From Mycolicibacterium sp. P1-5 (GTDB lineage: Bacteria; Actinomycetota; Actinomycetes; Mycobacteriales; Mycobacteriaceae), in contig NZ_NPKT01000001.1 in the NCBI RefSeq assembly GCF_008329565.1, forward strand, positions 496,001 to 560,000: a DNA stretch of 64,000 bases, in the 5' to 3' direction. Position numbers and translations under genes: made by a program. The notes beneath the pieces were generated by a model. It saw only the letters and a program-made list of their open reading frames with translations, did no database searches and was not told the origin of the DNA. Below are positions 26,708-36,036 of the stretch, one piece after another; within the stretch, counting starts at the first letter, position 1, and the number at the start of each line of letters is the position of its first letter.

Positions 26708-27700
26708 ATGACTGACCAATCCGCCAAGCCGTCACGCCGTCACATATGGCGGATCTCAAAACGAACATTGTCCAAAAGCTGGGACGACTCGATTTTCTCC
26801 GAGTCGGCGCAGGCCGGATTCTGGTCGGTGTTGTCCCTGCCGCCGCTGCTGCTCGGGGTGCTGGGCAGCTTGGCCTACATCGCGCCGTTGTTCGGACCCG
26901 ACACCCTCGCGACCATCGAGAACCAGTTGATCAGCTTCGCGAACAGCTTCTTCTCGAAGAATGTGGTCAACGAGATCATCGAACCGACCGTCCGTGACAT
27001 CGTCGCGGGCGCGCGCGGCGAGGTCGTGTCGTTCGGCTTCGTGATCAGCCTGTGGGCCGGCTCATCGGCCATCTCGGCGTTCGTCGACTCGGTGGTGGAA
27101 GCCCACGACCAGACGGCACTGCGCCATCCGGTCCGGCAACGGTTCTTCGCGCTCGGGCTCTATGTGGTGATGCTGGTGTTCGTGATCGCCTGCGCGCCGT
27201 TGGTGGCGCTCGGCCCGCGCAAGATCTCGTCATATCTCCCCGACAGCTGGGACAACCTGCTGCACTACGGCTACTACCCCGCGCTGGCCTTGGCACTGGT
27301 GTTGGCGGTGACGATCCTGTATCGAGTGTCGCTGCCCAACCCGCTGCCGACACATCGACTGGTGTGGGGGGCGCTCCTGGCGACCACGGTGTTCGTGGTC
27401 GCGACGATGGGTCTGCGGTTCTACCTGACCTGGATCACCAGCACCGGCTATACCTACGGGGCGCTGGCCACCCCGATCGCGTTCCTGCTGTTCGCGTTCT
27501 TCCTCGGCTTCGCGATCATGATCGGGGCCGAGCTCAACGCCGCGATCGAAGAGGAGTTCCCCGCACCCGCCCCGCACGCCGATCAGGTGCGGACGTGGTT
27601 ACGAAGCAAAGCGAAGTCCAACAAAGACAACGACCCCGAGGACGACGACCCACAGCCGGCCGGCAACACCGCTGAGGCGGCTCCGGTCAGCCCTTCTTGA
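26708..27700 (+). CDS. YihY/BrkB-family inner membrane protein
   Basis: A 330-residue protein (Rv2707 position) with six predicted membrane helices, including SVLSLPPLLLGVLGSLAYIAPLF, FGFVISLWAGSSAISAFVDSVVEAHD and TPIAFLLFAFFLGFAIMIGAELNAAIEEEF. The final helix with GAELNAAIEEE is diagnostic of the YihY/UPF0761 family, once mis-annotated as ribonuclease BN. The C-terminus is a charged, disordered tail. Transport or virulence roles have been suggested for relatives but the activity is unproven. It overlaps the convergent DUF3039 gene by 14 bp. Confidence 0.88.
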   Translation: MTDQSAKPSRRHIWRISKRTLSKSWDDSIFSESAQAGFWSVLSLPPLLLGVLGSLAYIAPLFGPDTLATIENQLISFANSFFSKNVVNEIIEPTVRDIVAGARGEVVSFGFVISLWAGSSAISAFVDSVVEAHDQTALRHPVRQRFFALGLYVVMLVFVIACAPLVALGPRKISSYLPDSWDNLLHYGYYPALALALVLAVTILYRVSLPNPLPTHRLVWGALLATTVFVVATMGLRFYLTWITSTGYTYGALATPIAFLLFAFFLGFAIMIGAELNAAIEEEFPAPAPHADQVRTWLRSKAKSNKDNDPEDDDPQPAGNTAEAAPVSPS

Positions 27701-27926
27701 GGTTCTCGTAGACCCGCTTGCAGTCCGGGCAGACTGGCGAACCGGGCTTGGCCGCCCGGGTCACCGGGAACACCTCGCCGCACAGCGCGACGACGTGGGT
27801 GCCCATCACGGCACTCTCGGCAATTCTGTCCTTCTTCACGTAATGGAAGACCTTGGGCGCGTCGTCGTCGGTCCCGTCGTCGACGCGTTCGTCGGTGTCG
27901 GTGCGTTCGATCGTCTGGGTCTGCAT
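27687..27926 (-). CDS. DUF3039 zinc-finger protein
   Basis: A protein of 79 residues (82 if ATG 27935 is used) matching the Rv2708c position. The sequence VFHYVKKDRIAESAVMGTHVVALCGEVFPVTRAAKPGSPVCPDCKRVYENLKK contains Cys residues and CxxC spaced as in a small zinc-binding domain, with a His-Val-Val-Ala-Leu-Cys-Gly core typical of DUF3039. Widespread in Actinobacteria with no known role. It lies between the YihY gene and the DUF3099 gene, just before sigB. Confidence 0.85.
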   Translation of the reverse strand: MQTQTIERTDTDERVDDGTDDDAPKVFHYVKKDRIAESAVMGTHVVALCGEVFPVTRAAKPGSPVCPDCKRVYENLKKG

Positions 27927-28003
27927 ACAACACATTGTGCCCGGTTAGACAGCCGTAAGAAACCGGCGGCGCTATCGATCGCGGAATGTGCAACAGTGGA
28001 GGT

Positions 28004-28399
28004 ATGAAGCGTGAGCTGGGATTTGACGACGAAGGTCGGCCCGTGCTCATCACCGCCGCGGCGACGCCGTACGAGGAACAGCACCGCCGGCGCGTGCGGA
28101 AGTACTTGACCATCATGTCTTTTCGGATTCCGGCGCTGATCCTGGCGGCCGCGGCTTACGGACTCTGGCACAACGGGCTGATCTCGCTGGCGATCATCGC
28201 GGTGTCCTTGCCGCTGCCGTGGATCGCGGTGCTGATCGCCAATGACCGCCCGCCCCGGCGCGCAGAGGAGCCTCGGCGCTTCAACGACAGCCCGCGCCGG
28301 ACCCAGCTTTTCCCGCGTGGCCACCGTCGTGCGCTCGACGCCGGGATATCGGCAGCGCAACCGCATCCGGCCGGCGGCGCCGACCGCGGTTCCCACTGA
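28004..28399 (+). CDS. DUF3099 membrane protein
   Basis: A 131-residue protein (Rv2709 position): an N-terminal segment ending PYEEQHRRRVRKYLTI, two hydrophobic helices (SFRIPALILAAAAYGLW and LISLAIIAVSLPLPWIAVLI), and a basic, low-complexity C-terminus rich in Arg and Pro. ATG 28004 follows GTGGAGGT with almost no spacer; an in-frame ATG at 27986 is less likely. The family has no assigned function. It precedes sigB and its promoter region. Confidence 0.8.
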   Translation: MKRELGFDDEGRPVLITAAATPYEEQHRRRVRKYLTIMSFRIPALILAAAAYGLWHNGLISLAIIAVSLPLPWIAVLIANDRPPRRAEEPRRFNDSPRRTQLFPRGHRRALDAGISAAQPHPAGGADRGSH

Positions 28400-28482
28400 C
28401 CGCCGGCGCGGTCGTTTCTCAGGACATTCTCAGGGCTCCTTGGTATTCCCGCACTTCAGAGGGTGTGAACTGCCAGCCTTCC

Positions 28483-28510
28483 GGGAACTCTTTGATCCGA
28501 TGGCACGTTG
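28483..28510 (+). promoter_or_regulatory. Stress-type (SigE/SigH-like) promoter of sigB
   Basis: GGGAAC at 28483-28488, an 18-nt spacer, then GTTG at 28507-28510 match the GGAAC/GTT pattern used by mycobacterial ECF sigma factors SigE and SigH. The sigB ATG is 36 nt downstream. sigB control by these factors is established in M. tuberculosis; here it is inferred from sequence. Confidence 0.7.
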
Positions 28511-28546
28511 AACGCATTGACAGTTGCAGCCGATCAGGAGGCCACC

Positions 28547-29506
28547 ATGGCAAATGCCACCACCAGCCGATTTGACAGCGACCTGGACGCGCAAAGTCCG
28601 GCCGCCGATCTGGTGCGGGTGTATCTGAACGGCATCGGTAAGACCGCCCTGCTCACCGCCGAGGACGAGGTCGACCTGGCCAAGCGCATCGAGGCCGGGC
28701 TGTTCGCCAAGCACCTGCTGGAGACCAAAAAGCGGCTCAGCGAGAACCGCAAGCGCGACCTCGCCATAATCGTGCGCGACGGGCAGGCAGCCCGCAGCCA
28801 CCTGCTCGAAGCCAACCTTCGTCTGGTCGTATCGCTGGCCAAGCGGTACACCGGTCGCGGCATGCCGCTGCTGGATCTCATCCAGGAGGGCAATCTGGGT
28901 CTGATCCGCGCGATGGAAAAGTTCGACTACACCAAGGGTTTCAAGTTCTCGACGTACGCCACATGGTGGATCCGGCAGGCCATCACCCGCGGCATGGCAG
29001 ACCAGAGCCGCACCATCCGGTTGCCTGTGCACCTCGTGGAGCAGGTCAACAAATTGGCGCGGATCAAGCGTGAGATGCACCAGAGCCTGGGCCGCGACGC
29101 CACCGACGAGGAGCTGGCCGAAGAGTCGGGCATCCCCGCCGAGAAGATCGCCGATCTGCTGTCGCACAGCCGGGACCCGGTGAGCCTTGACATGCCGGTC
29201 GGCAGCGATGAGGAGGCCCCGCTAGGCGACTTCATCGAGGACGCCGAAGCCATGTCGGCGGAGAACGCGGTGATCGCCGAGTTGCTGCACACCGACATCC
29301 GCCACGTGCTGGCCACCCTCGACGAGCGGGAGCAGCAGGTCATCCGGCTGCGGTTCGGCCTCGACGACGGCCAGCCGCGCACCCTCGACCAGATCGGCAA
29401 GCTGTTCGGACTGTCTCGCGAACGAGTCCGTCAGATCGAGCGCGAGGTCATGGCCAAACTCCGCAACGGCGACAGGGCAGATCGGCTGCGGTCCTACGCC
29501 AGCTAA
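28547..29506 (+). CDS. sigB: Principal-like stress sigma factor SigB
   Basis: A 319-residue group 2 sigma factor, nearly identical in regions 2-4 to SigA but lacking its long N-terminal extension. Region 1.2 ([28 protein letters not shown]), region 2 ([46 protein letters not shown]) and region 4 ([24 protein letters not shown]) are complete. AGGAGG is 6 nt before ATG 28547, so the TTG at 28508 is not used. SigB directs general stress and stationary-phase transcription. ideR follows on the same strand after a hairpin. Confidence 0.98.
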   Translation: MANATTSRFDSDLDAQSPAADLVRVYLNGIGKTALLTAEDEVDLAKRIEAGLFAKHLLETKKRLSENRKRDLAIIVRDGQAARSHLLEANLRLVVSLAKRYTGRGMPLLDLIQEGNLGLIRAMEKFDYTKGFKFSTYATWWIRQAITRGMADQSRTIRLPVHLVEQVNKLARIKREMHQSLGRDATDEELAEESGIPAEKIADLLSHSRDPVSLDMPVGSDEEAPLGDFIEDAEAMSAENAVIAELLHTDIRHVLATLDEREQQVIRLRFGLDDGQPRTLDQIGKLFGLSRERVRQIEREVMAKLRNGDRADRLRSYAS

Positions 29507-29522
29507 ATAAGCAATCCCCCAA

Positions 29523-29554
29523 GTGTGCCCGTCGGCGGATGCCGGCGGGCACGC
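29523..29554 (+). terminator. Hairpin downstream of sigB
   Basis: GTGCCCGTCGGC (29525-29536), loop GGAT, GCCGGCGGGCAC (29541-29552) form a 12-bp stem with one G-U pair, extendable by a few pairs. No T-run follows, as is common for mycobacterial terminators. It lies 19 nt past the sigB stop and ahead of the ideR promoter. Confidence 0.6.
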
Positions 29555-29629
29555 TGCCGTCGGGGGCAGTGTTGCAAGTCCGTTTTCCCAGCTAGCCAAG
29601 TAGACTCGGGCCAGACGAAGGGTGTCCTC

Positions 29630-30319
29630 ATGAACGATCTGGTCGATACCACCGAGATGTATCTCCGAACGATTTACGACCTCGAGGAAGAGGGCGTGAT
29701 CCCGCTGCGCGCACGCATCGCCGAGCGGTTGGAGCAGAGTGGACCGACAGTCAGCCAGACCGTGGCTCGTATGGAGCGCGACGGCCTGCTGCAGGTGGCC
29801 GGTGACCGGCATCTCGAATTGACCGAGAAGGGCCGTGAACTCGCGGTCTCGGTGATGCGCAAGCATCGCCTCGCCGAGCGGCTTCTGGTAGACGTCATCG
29901 GCCTGCCGTGGGAGGAGGTGCACGCCGAGGCCTGCCGCTGGGAGCACGTGATGAGTGAGGACGTCGAGCGCCGCCTGGTGCAGGTTCTCGACGACCCGAC
30001 GGTGTCCCCGTTCGGCAACCCGATCCCCGGTCTGTCGCTGCTGGGGCTGGACATGAGCCAGTTCGAGGACGCCAACCTGGTACGCCTGACCGAGTTGCCC
30101 GCAGGCTCCCCCGTCGCCGTGGTGGTCCGCCAGCTCAGCGAACACGTTCAGGGTGACGTCGAACTGATCGGCCAGCTCAAGGGAGCCGGCGTGGTCCCCA
30201 ATGCCCGTGTGCAGGTGGAGAACAGCTCGCACGGCGGTGTCACCATACTGATCGGCGGCCACGAGAACGTACATCTGCCGCACGAGATGGCCCACGCGGT
30301 CAAGGTCGAGAAGGTCTAG
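29630..30319 (+). CDS. ideR: Iron-dependent repressor IdeR (DtxR family)
   Basis: A 229-residue Fe2+-activated repressor and activator controlling siderophore synthesis and iron storage. The N-terminal winged helix (DTTEMYLRTIYDLEEEG, RLEQSGPTVSQTVARMERDGLL) is followed by the dimerisation and metal-binding domain with HAEACRWEHVMSEDVERRL, which carries the Cys, Glu and His ligands, and a C-terminal SH3-like domain (GVTILIGGHENVHLPHEMAHAVKVEKV). GAAGGG precedes the ATG; TAGACT at 29601-29606 is the likely -10 with a short leader. No IdeR box (TTAGGTTAG-type) was seen near its own promoter. Confidence 0.98.
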   Translation: MNDLVDTTEMYLRTIYDLEEEGVIPLRARIAERLEQSGPTVSQTVARMERDGLLQVAGDRHLELTEKGRELAVSVMRKHRLAERLLVDVIGLPWEEVHAEACRWEHVMSEDVERRLVQVLDDPTVSPFGNPIPGLSLLGLDMSQFEDANLVRLTELPAGSPVAVVVRQLSEHVQGDVELIGQLKGAGVVPNARVQVENSSHGGVTILIGGHENVHLPHEMAHAVKVEKV

Positions 30320-30321
30320 CC

Positions 30322-31380
30322 TCACACCGCGCGGCGACCGAACGTCCGCCGCGGCGGAAGGCGCACCCCCAATCGCTTGGCCAGTCGATACCCGGTTCCG
30401 GCCAGCTCGCGAATCTGCTCGGGCCGCAGGCCCGACTGCAGCGCGGTGTCGAGCATGCCCGCCATCCGGTGCGCGGGGTCGCTGCGCAGCGCGGCCTCCA
30501 GCGACAGACCCGCCAGCGGTCCGTCACCCCTGGCATATGCCGAAAAGGCCAGCAGCACAAGGGCTTCGATTCGCCACGGGTCGGGGAGCGTGCGCGCCAG
30601 CACGGCCCACAGCGCCTCGGCATTGCCGGCGTCGGCGCCGACGGCCAACGCGTAGAGCGTGTCGCGCACGTCGACGTCGGTCAGCGCGCACGCCAGCATC
30701 GCCAGTTCTGCATCGTCGAGCTCAGCGCCGTCATTCACCCGGGCGCCCAGCGCGATGGCGGCTTCGACGTCGCGTCGGCCGCACCCGTCGGGATCGGCCC
30801 GCCAGTCGGCCTCCCGCGCCTCGGCGTGCTCAGATATCGCCGGCACCAGCGAAGCCGCGCGGCCGGCGTCAGCAATGGCGACCACCGCCTGCAGATCTGA
30901 CCGGCGCTGATATAGCCGCCGCCCCTCGAGAACGGCGGCTGCGGCCAGCGGGGAGGCCATCGGATCCTCCACCGCCCCGAACGCGCCACAGCCGTCGACA
31001 CAGTGCCACCTGCCACCGACCTCGATCCGGTCGACGACGTGGGTGGCGTAGACGTCCATGTCGTGGGCGGCCAGCGCGGTCGCCAGCTGATCGCACATAT
31101 CGCGGTAGTCCTGGTTGCACATCGGGCATGGGGCGCCCTCGGCATCGACGATCACCGCCACCACCGTGTCCGCGCCTGACGCGGCGGCTACTTCGGCCAG
31201 ATGGGTGAGGTCGCCGCCTATCGACTTGGACAAGTCGAGGCGCATCACGGCGCCCATCTCGCCCGCCTCCAAGGACACCAGCACCAGTGACTTCTCCGGC
31301 ACGAAGCCGAGAACGGCGGGCAGGGCGGCGATCAGCGCGCCGGGACGGGTGAAGCGATAGTCGGGTTCATGTGTGGTCAT
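30322..31380 (-). CDS. DUF4192 family protein
   Basis: A 352-residue actinobacterial protein (Rv2712c position). It starts [31 protein letters not shown], the typical DUF4192 opening, followed by a CPMCNQDY segment and later tetratricopeptide-like alpha-helical stretches ([57 protein letters not shown]). The CxxC plus a nearby [10 protein letters not shown] may bind metal. No signal peptide. The real ATG is 31380, divergent from sthA; the frame upstream of it is fortuitous. Function unknown. Its stop is 2 nt from that of convergent ideR. Confidence 0.85.
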   Translation of the reverse strand: MTTHEPDYRFTRPGALIAALPAVLGFVPEKSLVLVSLEAGEMGAVMRLDLSKSIGGDLTHLAEVAAASGADTVVAVIVDAEGAPCPMCNQDYRDMCDQLATALAAHDMDVYATHVVDRIEVGGRWHCVDGCGAFGAVEDPMASPLAAAAVLEGRRLYQRRSDLQAVVAIADAGRAASLVPAISEHAEAREADWRADPDGCGRRDVEAAIALGARVNDGAELDDAELAMLACALTDVDVRDTLYALAVGADAGNAEALWAVLARTLPDPWRIEALVLLAFSAYARGDGPLAGLSLEAALRSDPAHRMAGMLDTALQSGLRPEQIRELAGTGYRLAKRLGVRLPPRRTFGRRAV

Positions 31381-31555
31381 GGCCCGACGGTCGCAACCCG
31401 CGCCGACCAAATCGGCCTGCCGAGCGGTGCGGAGCCCGTGGTTGGGGATGAACTCGGAACTGGGGATAGCGGCCGAGGCCACGGGACACACTGTTCATGT
31501 CGTATTGACACGGTCGGCATGCGAGATTCGGCAAACCGGCGTACACCTTGTCCTC

Positions 31556-32968
31556 ATGAGTGTGGAATACGACCTCGTCGTCATCGGCTCGGGGCCCGGC
31601 GGTCAGAAGGCGGCCATCGCCGCGGCCAAGCTCGGCAAGACGGTGGCCGTCATCGAACGTGGGCAAATGCTCGGCGGTGTCTGCGTCCAGACCGGCACGA
31701 TTCCCTCCAAGACGCTGCGCGAGGCCGTGCTTTATCTGACCGGCATGAGCCAGCGCGAACTCTATGGCGCCAGCTACCGGGTCAAGGACAAGATCACTCC
31801 CGCCGACCTGCTGGCCCGCACCGAACACGTGATCCGCAAAGAGGTCGAGGTGGTGCGAAGCCAGTTGATGCGCAACGGTATTGAGCTCTACGTCGGGCAT
31901 GGCCGGTTCATCGACGAGCACACCATTGAGATCGAGGATCCCAGCCGCGCGGAGCACATATCCGTCAGCGGCCGCTACATCATCATTGCCACCGGTACCA
32001 AGCCGGCCCGCCCTGCCGGCGTCGAATTCGACGAGAACCGGGTGCTCGACTCCGACGGCATCCTCGACCTGAAAACGATCCCAAGCTCAATGGTGGTCGT
32101 CGGCGCCGGGGTGATCGGCATCGAGTACGCCTCGATGTTCGCCGCGCTGGGTACCAAGGTCACCGTCGTCGAGAAGCGTGACACGATGCTCGAATTCTGC
32201 GACCCCGAGATCGTCGAAGCCCTGCGTTTCCACCTGCGTGATTTGGCGGTGACGTTCCGGTTCGGTGAGGAGGTGACCGCCGTCGACGTCGGGGCGGCCG
32301 GCACCGTCACGACGTTGGCCAGCGGTAAGCAGATCCCCGCGGAGACCGTCATGTACTCGGCCGGACGGCAGGGCCAGACCCACCATCTGGATCTCCCCAA
32401 CGCCGGCCTGGAGGCCGACAACCGCGGGCGGATCTTCGTCGACGAGAAGACATTCCAGTCCAAGGTCGACCACATCTACGCCGTCGGCGACGTCATCGGC
32501 TTCCCCGCCCTGGCGGCCACGTCGATGGAGCAGGGCCGGCTGGCCGCCTACCACGCGTTCGGCGAGCCCACGGCCGGCATGACCATGCAGCAGCCGATCG
32601 GCATCTACTCGATCCCCGAGGTGTCCTACGTCGGTGCCACCGAGGTCGAACTGACCAAGGCCTCGATCCCCTACGAGGTCGGGGTGTCCCGCTACCGCGA
32701 GCTGGCCCGCGGTCAGATCGCCGGCGATTCCTACGGCATGCTCAAGCTGCTGGTGTCGACCGAGGATCTGAAGGTCCTCGGGGTGCACATCTTCGGCACC
32801 GCGGCCACCGAGTTGGTGCACATCGGCCAGGCCGTGATGGGGTGCGGCGGGACCATCGAGTACCTGGTCGACGCGGTGTTCAACTATCCGACGTTCTCGG
32901 AGGCCTACAAGGTCGCGGCGCTGGACGTCATGAACAAGCTGCGCGCCCTGAGCCAGTTCCGCCGCTAG
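31556..32968 (+). CDS. sthA: Soluble pyridine nucleotide transhydrogenase
   Basis: A 470-residue flavoprotein of the pyridine-nucleotide-disulfide oxidoreductase family. It has an FAD motif ([21 protein letters not shown]), an NAD(P) motif ([23 protein letters not shown]), the second FAD motif ([13 protein letters not shown]) and a C-terminal dimerisation domain. The redox loop reads [14 protein letters not shown], with only the first Cys of the usual pair, as in SthA, which transfers hydride between NADPH and NAD+ rather than reducing disulfides. The first ATG in phase with the [11 protein letters not shown] start is 31556. Confidence 0.95.
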   Translation: MSVEYDLVVIGSGPGGQKAAIAAAKLGKTVAVIERGQMLGGVCVQTGTIPSKTLREAVLYLTGMSQRELYGASYRVKDKITPADLLARTEHVIRKEVEVVRSQLMRNGIELYVGHGRFIDEHTIEIEDPSRAEHISVSGRYIIIATGTKPARPAGVEFDENRVLDSDGILDLKTIPSSMVVVGAGVIGIEYASMFAALGTKVTVVEKRDTMLEFCDPEIVEALRFHLRDLAVTFRFGEEVTAVDVGAAGTVTTLASGKQIPAETVMYSAGRQGQTHHLDLPNAGLEADNRGRIFVDEKTFQSKVDHIYAVGDVIGFPALAATSMEQGRLAAYHAFGEPTAGMTMQQPIGIYSIPEVSYVGATEVELTKASIPYEVGVSRYRELARGQIAGDSYGMLKLLVSTEDLKVLGVHIFGTAATELVHIGQAVMGCGGTIEYLVDAVFNYPTFSEAYKVAALDVMNKLRALSQFRR

Positions 32969-32972
32969 GCCT

Positions 32973-33752
32973 TCAGCACTCGCTGTCGAACTCCTGCGGT
33001 GCGTCGTCGCCCGGGCCGCCGGCCTCGGCGCGCGTCAGCAGCGCGGCAGTTGCCGCGTCGAACGGCGACGAATACGAGACGTTGTCCTGGCAGCCGCCCC
33101 CGTCGCGTCCGCCGATCACGCCGATCACTGTCGCGCCCCTGATCCAGGGGCCACCGCTGGTGCCGTCACCCAGGCCGTTGCAGCGCAGCCACGGGTAACC
33201 CCGATCGCTGCCGGCGTTCGTGTCGCAGCCCAGCGGCGGGCCGCCGTCGCCCATCGGATAACCGATCACCGTGACCGGACCTGACTGCGCTGTCCCCAGC
33301 GTCAACGCCTGCCCGGTGACGGCTTCGACGGCTCCTCCGGCGGCCCTGCTGACCCGCGCGAACGCGTAGTCGGCCGCCGGGTCCTGGGTGGCGACCCACC
33401 GCGAATCGAGGTAGACGGTGTCGACGGTCCAGACATCGCCCGCAGCGGCGCTCTCGTTGAATCCCGGCACGAACGTGGCGGGCAGACCCGCGGCCAGGCA
33501 GTGCGCAGCAGTCAGGATCAGATCCTGGCTGGTGGAGTGGATCACCGATGCGGTGCAGGTATGGGTGTCGGTGCCGCCGAGGAAGAGCGCTCCCACGGCG
33601 GGCCGGGGCACGACCGGCCGGGCATCAGTGGCTGCCGCCCGCGCCGCAGCGGTCGCCTCGGCGGCTTTGGCGGGCAATTCGGCCGCGGAGTGGCAGCCGG
33701 CCAGCAAAACCGTGGCAACCGCCAGGTTCAGTGCCGCCGGAAGAGTCCGCAT
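32973..33752 (-). CDS. Trypsin-like serine protease lipoprotein
   Basis: A 259-residue exported protein. The N-terminus MRTLPAALNLAVATVLLAGC is a lipoprotein signal with lipobox LAGC, followed by an Ala-rich linker. The chymotrypsin-fold triad is visible: His in DLILTAAHCLA, Asp in PAADYAFARVS, Ser in LGDGTSGGPWIRG. Cys pairs (CTAS...AAHC, CDTN...LRCN) fit disulfides in the periplasm. ATG 33752 is the last start before the signal; ATG 33776 is possible. The target is unknown. Its stop lies 4 nt from that of convergent sthA. Confidence 0.88.
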   Translation of the reverse strand: MRTLPAALNLAVATVLLAGCHSAAELPAKAAEATAAARAAATDARPVVPRPAVGALFLGGTDTHTCTASVIHSTSQDLILTAAHCLAAGLPATFVPGFNESAAAGDVWTVDTVYLDSRWVATQDPAADYAFARVSRAAGGAVEAVTGQALTLGTAQSGPVTVIGYPMGDGGPPLGCDTNAGSDRGYPWLRCNGLGDGTSGGPWIRGATVIGVIGGRDGGGCQDNVSYSSPFDAATAALLTRAEAGGPGDDAPQEFDSEC

Positions 33753-33970
33753 GGCTCGATCATGCCCGATCTGCATGGCACGGGCCCGGGTAGATGATTG
33801 GCACCGGGGAACGGCGGGCACGCCACCTGAGTTGTACAACACGAAGGCTATGGACGGCGCTCACCCGAATCTCTGCCCGATGTCGCCGACCCGGCGGCTC
33901 CTGAGAGACACTGGTTGTCACGGTACAAGGGGACGATGACGTGCCCGGGCGCCGCGAGGAGGCGGAGACG

Positions 33971-34945
33971 ATGACTGACGAGCAGGGACAGCAGTATCAA
34001 CCCGAGCAGACCGGAATGTACGAGCTGGAGTTTCCGGCGCCGCAGCTGTCCGCACCCGACGGGCGTGGACCGGTGCTGATTCATGCTCTCGAAGGGTTCT
34101 CGGACGCAGGCCACGCTATTCGCCTGGCCGCCGACCACCTCAAGGCCAAACTCGATACCGAACTCGTGGCCTCGTTCGCAATCGACGAGCTGCTGGACTA
34201 CCGGTCGCGCCGGCCGCTGATGACGTTCAAGACCGACCACTTCACCGGCTATGACGATCCGCAGCTGAATCTGTACGCGCTGCGCGACAGCCTCGGCACC
34301 CCGTTCCTGCTGCTCGCCGGGCTGGAGCCGGACCTGAAATGGGAGCGGTTCGTCACCGCCGTCCGGCTGCTGGCCGAGCGGCTCGGGGTTCGTCAGACCA
34401 TCGGCCTCGGCACGATCCCGATGGCGGTGCCGCACACCCGTCCGGTGACGATGACCGCACACTCGAACAACCGCGAGCTGATCACCGAGTTCACCCCGTG
34501 GGTCGGCGAAGTGCAGGTCCCCGGCAGCGTGTCCAACCTGCTGGAGCACCGGATGGCCCAGCACGGCCACGAAGTCATCGGCTTCACCGTCCACGTGCCG
34601 CACTATCTGGCCCAGACCGACTTCCCGCCGGCGGCTGAGGCGCTGCTGGAGCAGGTTGCCAAGCTGACTTCGTTGCAGGTGCCGCTGCGCGCCCTGACCG
34701 ATGCCGGCGAGGGCATCCGCACCAAGATCGATGAACAGGTCGAGGCTTCGCCGGAGGTCGCTCAAGTGGTGACCGCGCTGGAGCGACAGTACGATGCTTT
34801 CGTTGCCGCTCAAGAGAACCGGTCGCTGCTGGCGCACGACGAGGAACTCCCAAGCGGCGAAGAATTGGGCGCAGAATTCGAGAAATTCCTTGCCCAGCAC
34901 GCCGAGGACTTCAAAGACGGGTTCAACGACACCGGCGAGACCTGA
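33971..34945 (+). CDS. PAC2 family protein (proteasome-assembly-chaperone-like)
   Basis: A 324-residue protein matching the length of Rv2714. After an acidic Gln-rich start it has the PAC2 core: PVLIHALEGFSDAGHAIRLAADHLKA, ELVASFAIDELLDYRSRRPLMTF, FLLLAGLEPDLKWERFVTAV, GLGTIPMAVPHTRPVTMTAHS. Actinobacterial PAC2 proteins trimerise and may relate to proteasome or stress functions, but no biochemical role is settled. AGGAGG-CGGAG before ATG 33971 supports that start over the GTG at 33941. The alpha/beta hydrolase gene follows after 33 nt and is probably co-transcribed. Confidence 0.9.
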   Translation: MTDEQGQQYQPEQTGMYELEFPAPQLSAPDGRGPVLIHALEGFSDAGHAIRLAADHLKAKLDTELVASFAIDELLDYRSRRPLMTFKTDHFTGYDDPQLNLYALRDSLGTPFLLLAGLEPDLKWERFVTAVRLLAERLGVRQTIGLGTIPMAVPHTRPVTMTAHSNNRELITEFTPWVGEVQVPGSVSNLLEHRMAQHGHEVIGFTVHVPHYLAQTDFPPAAEALLEQVAKLTSLQVPLRALTDAGEGIRTKIDEQVEASPEVAQVVTALERQYDAFVAAQENRSLLAHDEELPSGEELGAEFEKFLAQHAEDFKDGFNDTGET

Positions 34946-34978
34946 GGAAGCCCACCACACCGATGACGGGGTTGGCCA

Positions 34979-36013
34979 GTGACGCAGCAGAAGACTTCGC
35001 GAAAGCCCAATCTTCAACCGGTGCGGGATGCGACGCCCACCCTGCATTTCCGGACAATTCACGGGTACCGCCGAGCGTTTCGCATGGCCGGGTCGGGTCC
35101 GGCGCTGCTGTTGATCCACGGGATCGGTGACAACTCGACGACGTGGCATTCGGTGCACAGCAAGCTCGCCCAGCGGTTCACCGTGATCGCCCCCGACCTG
35201 CTCGGGCACGGTCAGTCCGACAAGCCGCGGGCCGACTACTCGGTGGCGGCCTACGCCAACGGCATGCGCGATCTGCTCAGCGTCCTGGACCTCGACAAGG
35301 TCACCGTGGTCGGGCATTCGCTCGGCGGCGGCGTGGCAATGCAATTCGCCTATCAGTTCCCGCAATTGGTGCAGCGGCTGATCCTGGTCGGCGCCGGCGG
35401 CGTCACCAAGGAGGTCAACATCGCACTGCGGGCAGCCTCGCTGCCCATGGGCGGAGAGGCGCTGGCATTGTTGCGACTACCCATGGTGCTGCCGGCCGTG
35501 CAGGTTGCCGGACGCGTACTGGGCAGCGTCTTCGGCTCGACGGGCTTGGGCCGCGACCTGCCGGATGCGCTGCGCATCCTGGCTGATCTGCCCGAACCGA
35601 CCGCATCGTCGGCGTTCACCCGCACGCTGCGTTCGGTGGTGGACTGGCGCGGCCAGGTGGTCACCATGCTCGACCGATGTTACTTGACCGAATCCGTTCC
35701 TGTGCAACTCATCTGGGGCGACCAGGATGCGGTCATCCCGGTCAGCCACGCCCGGATGGCGCACTCCGCCATGCCGGGCTCCCGACTCGAGATCTTCGCC
35801 CGCTCGGGGCACTTCCCGTTCCACGACGACCCGGACCGCTTCGTTGAGGTTCTCGAGAAATTCATCGACTCCACCGCACCGGCCGAATACGACCAGGACG
35901 CCCTGCGTGAACTCCTGCGCAGCGGATTGTCCGAGCGGGCGGTCACCGGCTCGCTGGACACCCGGGTAGCGGTACTCGACGCGCTGGAGGCCGACGAGCG
36001 CAGCGCCACTTGA
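34979..36013 (+). CDS. Alpha/beta hydrolase (Rv2715-type)
   Basis: A 344-residue hydrolase. Oxyanion-hole strand LLLIHGIGDNSTTW, nucleophile elbow VVGHSLGGGVAM (Ser about residue 114), acid in IWGDQDAVIPV and His in FARSGHFPFHDDP complete the triad. The cap region between 150 and 220 is hydrophobic. The final 45 residues (YDQDALRELLRSGLSERAVTG) form an extra helical tail conserved in mycobacterial homologues. No signal peptide. Likely esterase or lipase activity (family inference). The GTG start at 34979 directly follows the PAC2 gene. Confidence 0.9.
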   Translation: MTQQKTSRKPNLQPVRDATPTLHFRTIHGYRRAFRMAGSGPALLLIHGIGDNSTTWHSVHSKLAQRFTVIAPDLLGHGQSDKPRADYSVAAYANGMRDLLSVLDLDKVTVVGHSLGGGVAMQFAYQFPQLVQRLILVGAGGVTKEVNIALRAASLPMGGEALALLRLPMVLPAVQVAGRVLGSVFGSTGLGRDLPDALRILADLPEPTASSAFTRTLRSVVDWRGQVVTMLDRCYLTESVPVQLIWGDQDAVIPVSHARMAHSAMPGSRLEIFARSGHFPFHDDPDRFVEVLEKFIDSTAPAEYDQDALRELLRSGLSERAVTGSLDTRVAVLDALEADERSAT

Positions 36014-36030
36014 CTCGCGAGTCGTAAAGT
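36012..36030 (+). promoter_or_regulatory. PhzF-gene promoter with a 12-bp palindrome
   Basis: GACTCGCGAGTC (36012-36023) is a perfect 12-bp palindrome overlapping the hydrolase stop codon. It directly abuts TAAAGT (36025-36030), a TANNNT hexamer 6 nt before the ATG at 36037. The palindrome occupies the spacer region of this leaderless promoter and is a candidate operator. Confidence 0.55.
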
Positions 36031-36036
36031 CGAACC

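Noticed and set aside
29507..29629. IdeR box controlling ideR
   Set aside because: No TTAGGTTAG-type 19-bp palindrome is visible; only a hairpin and a TAGACT hexamer.
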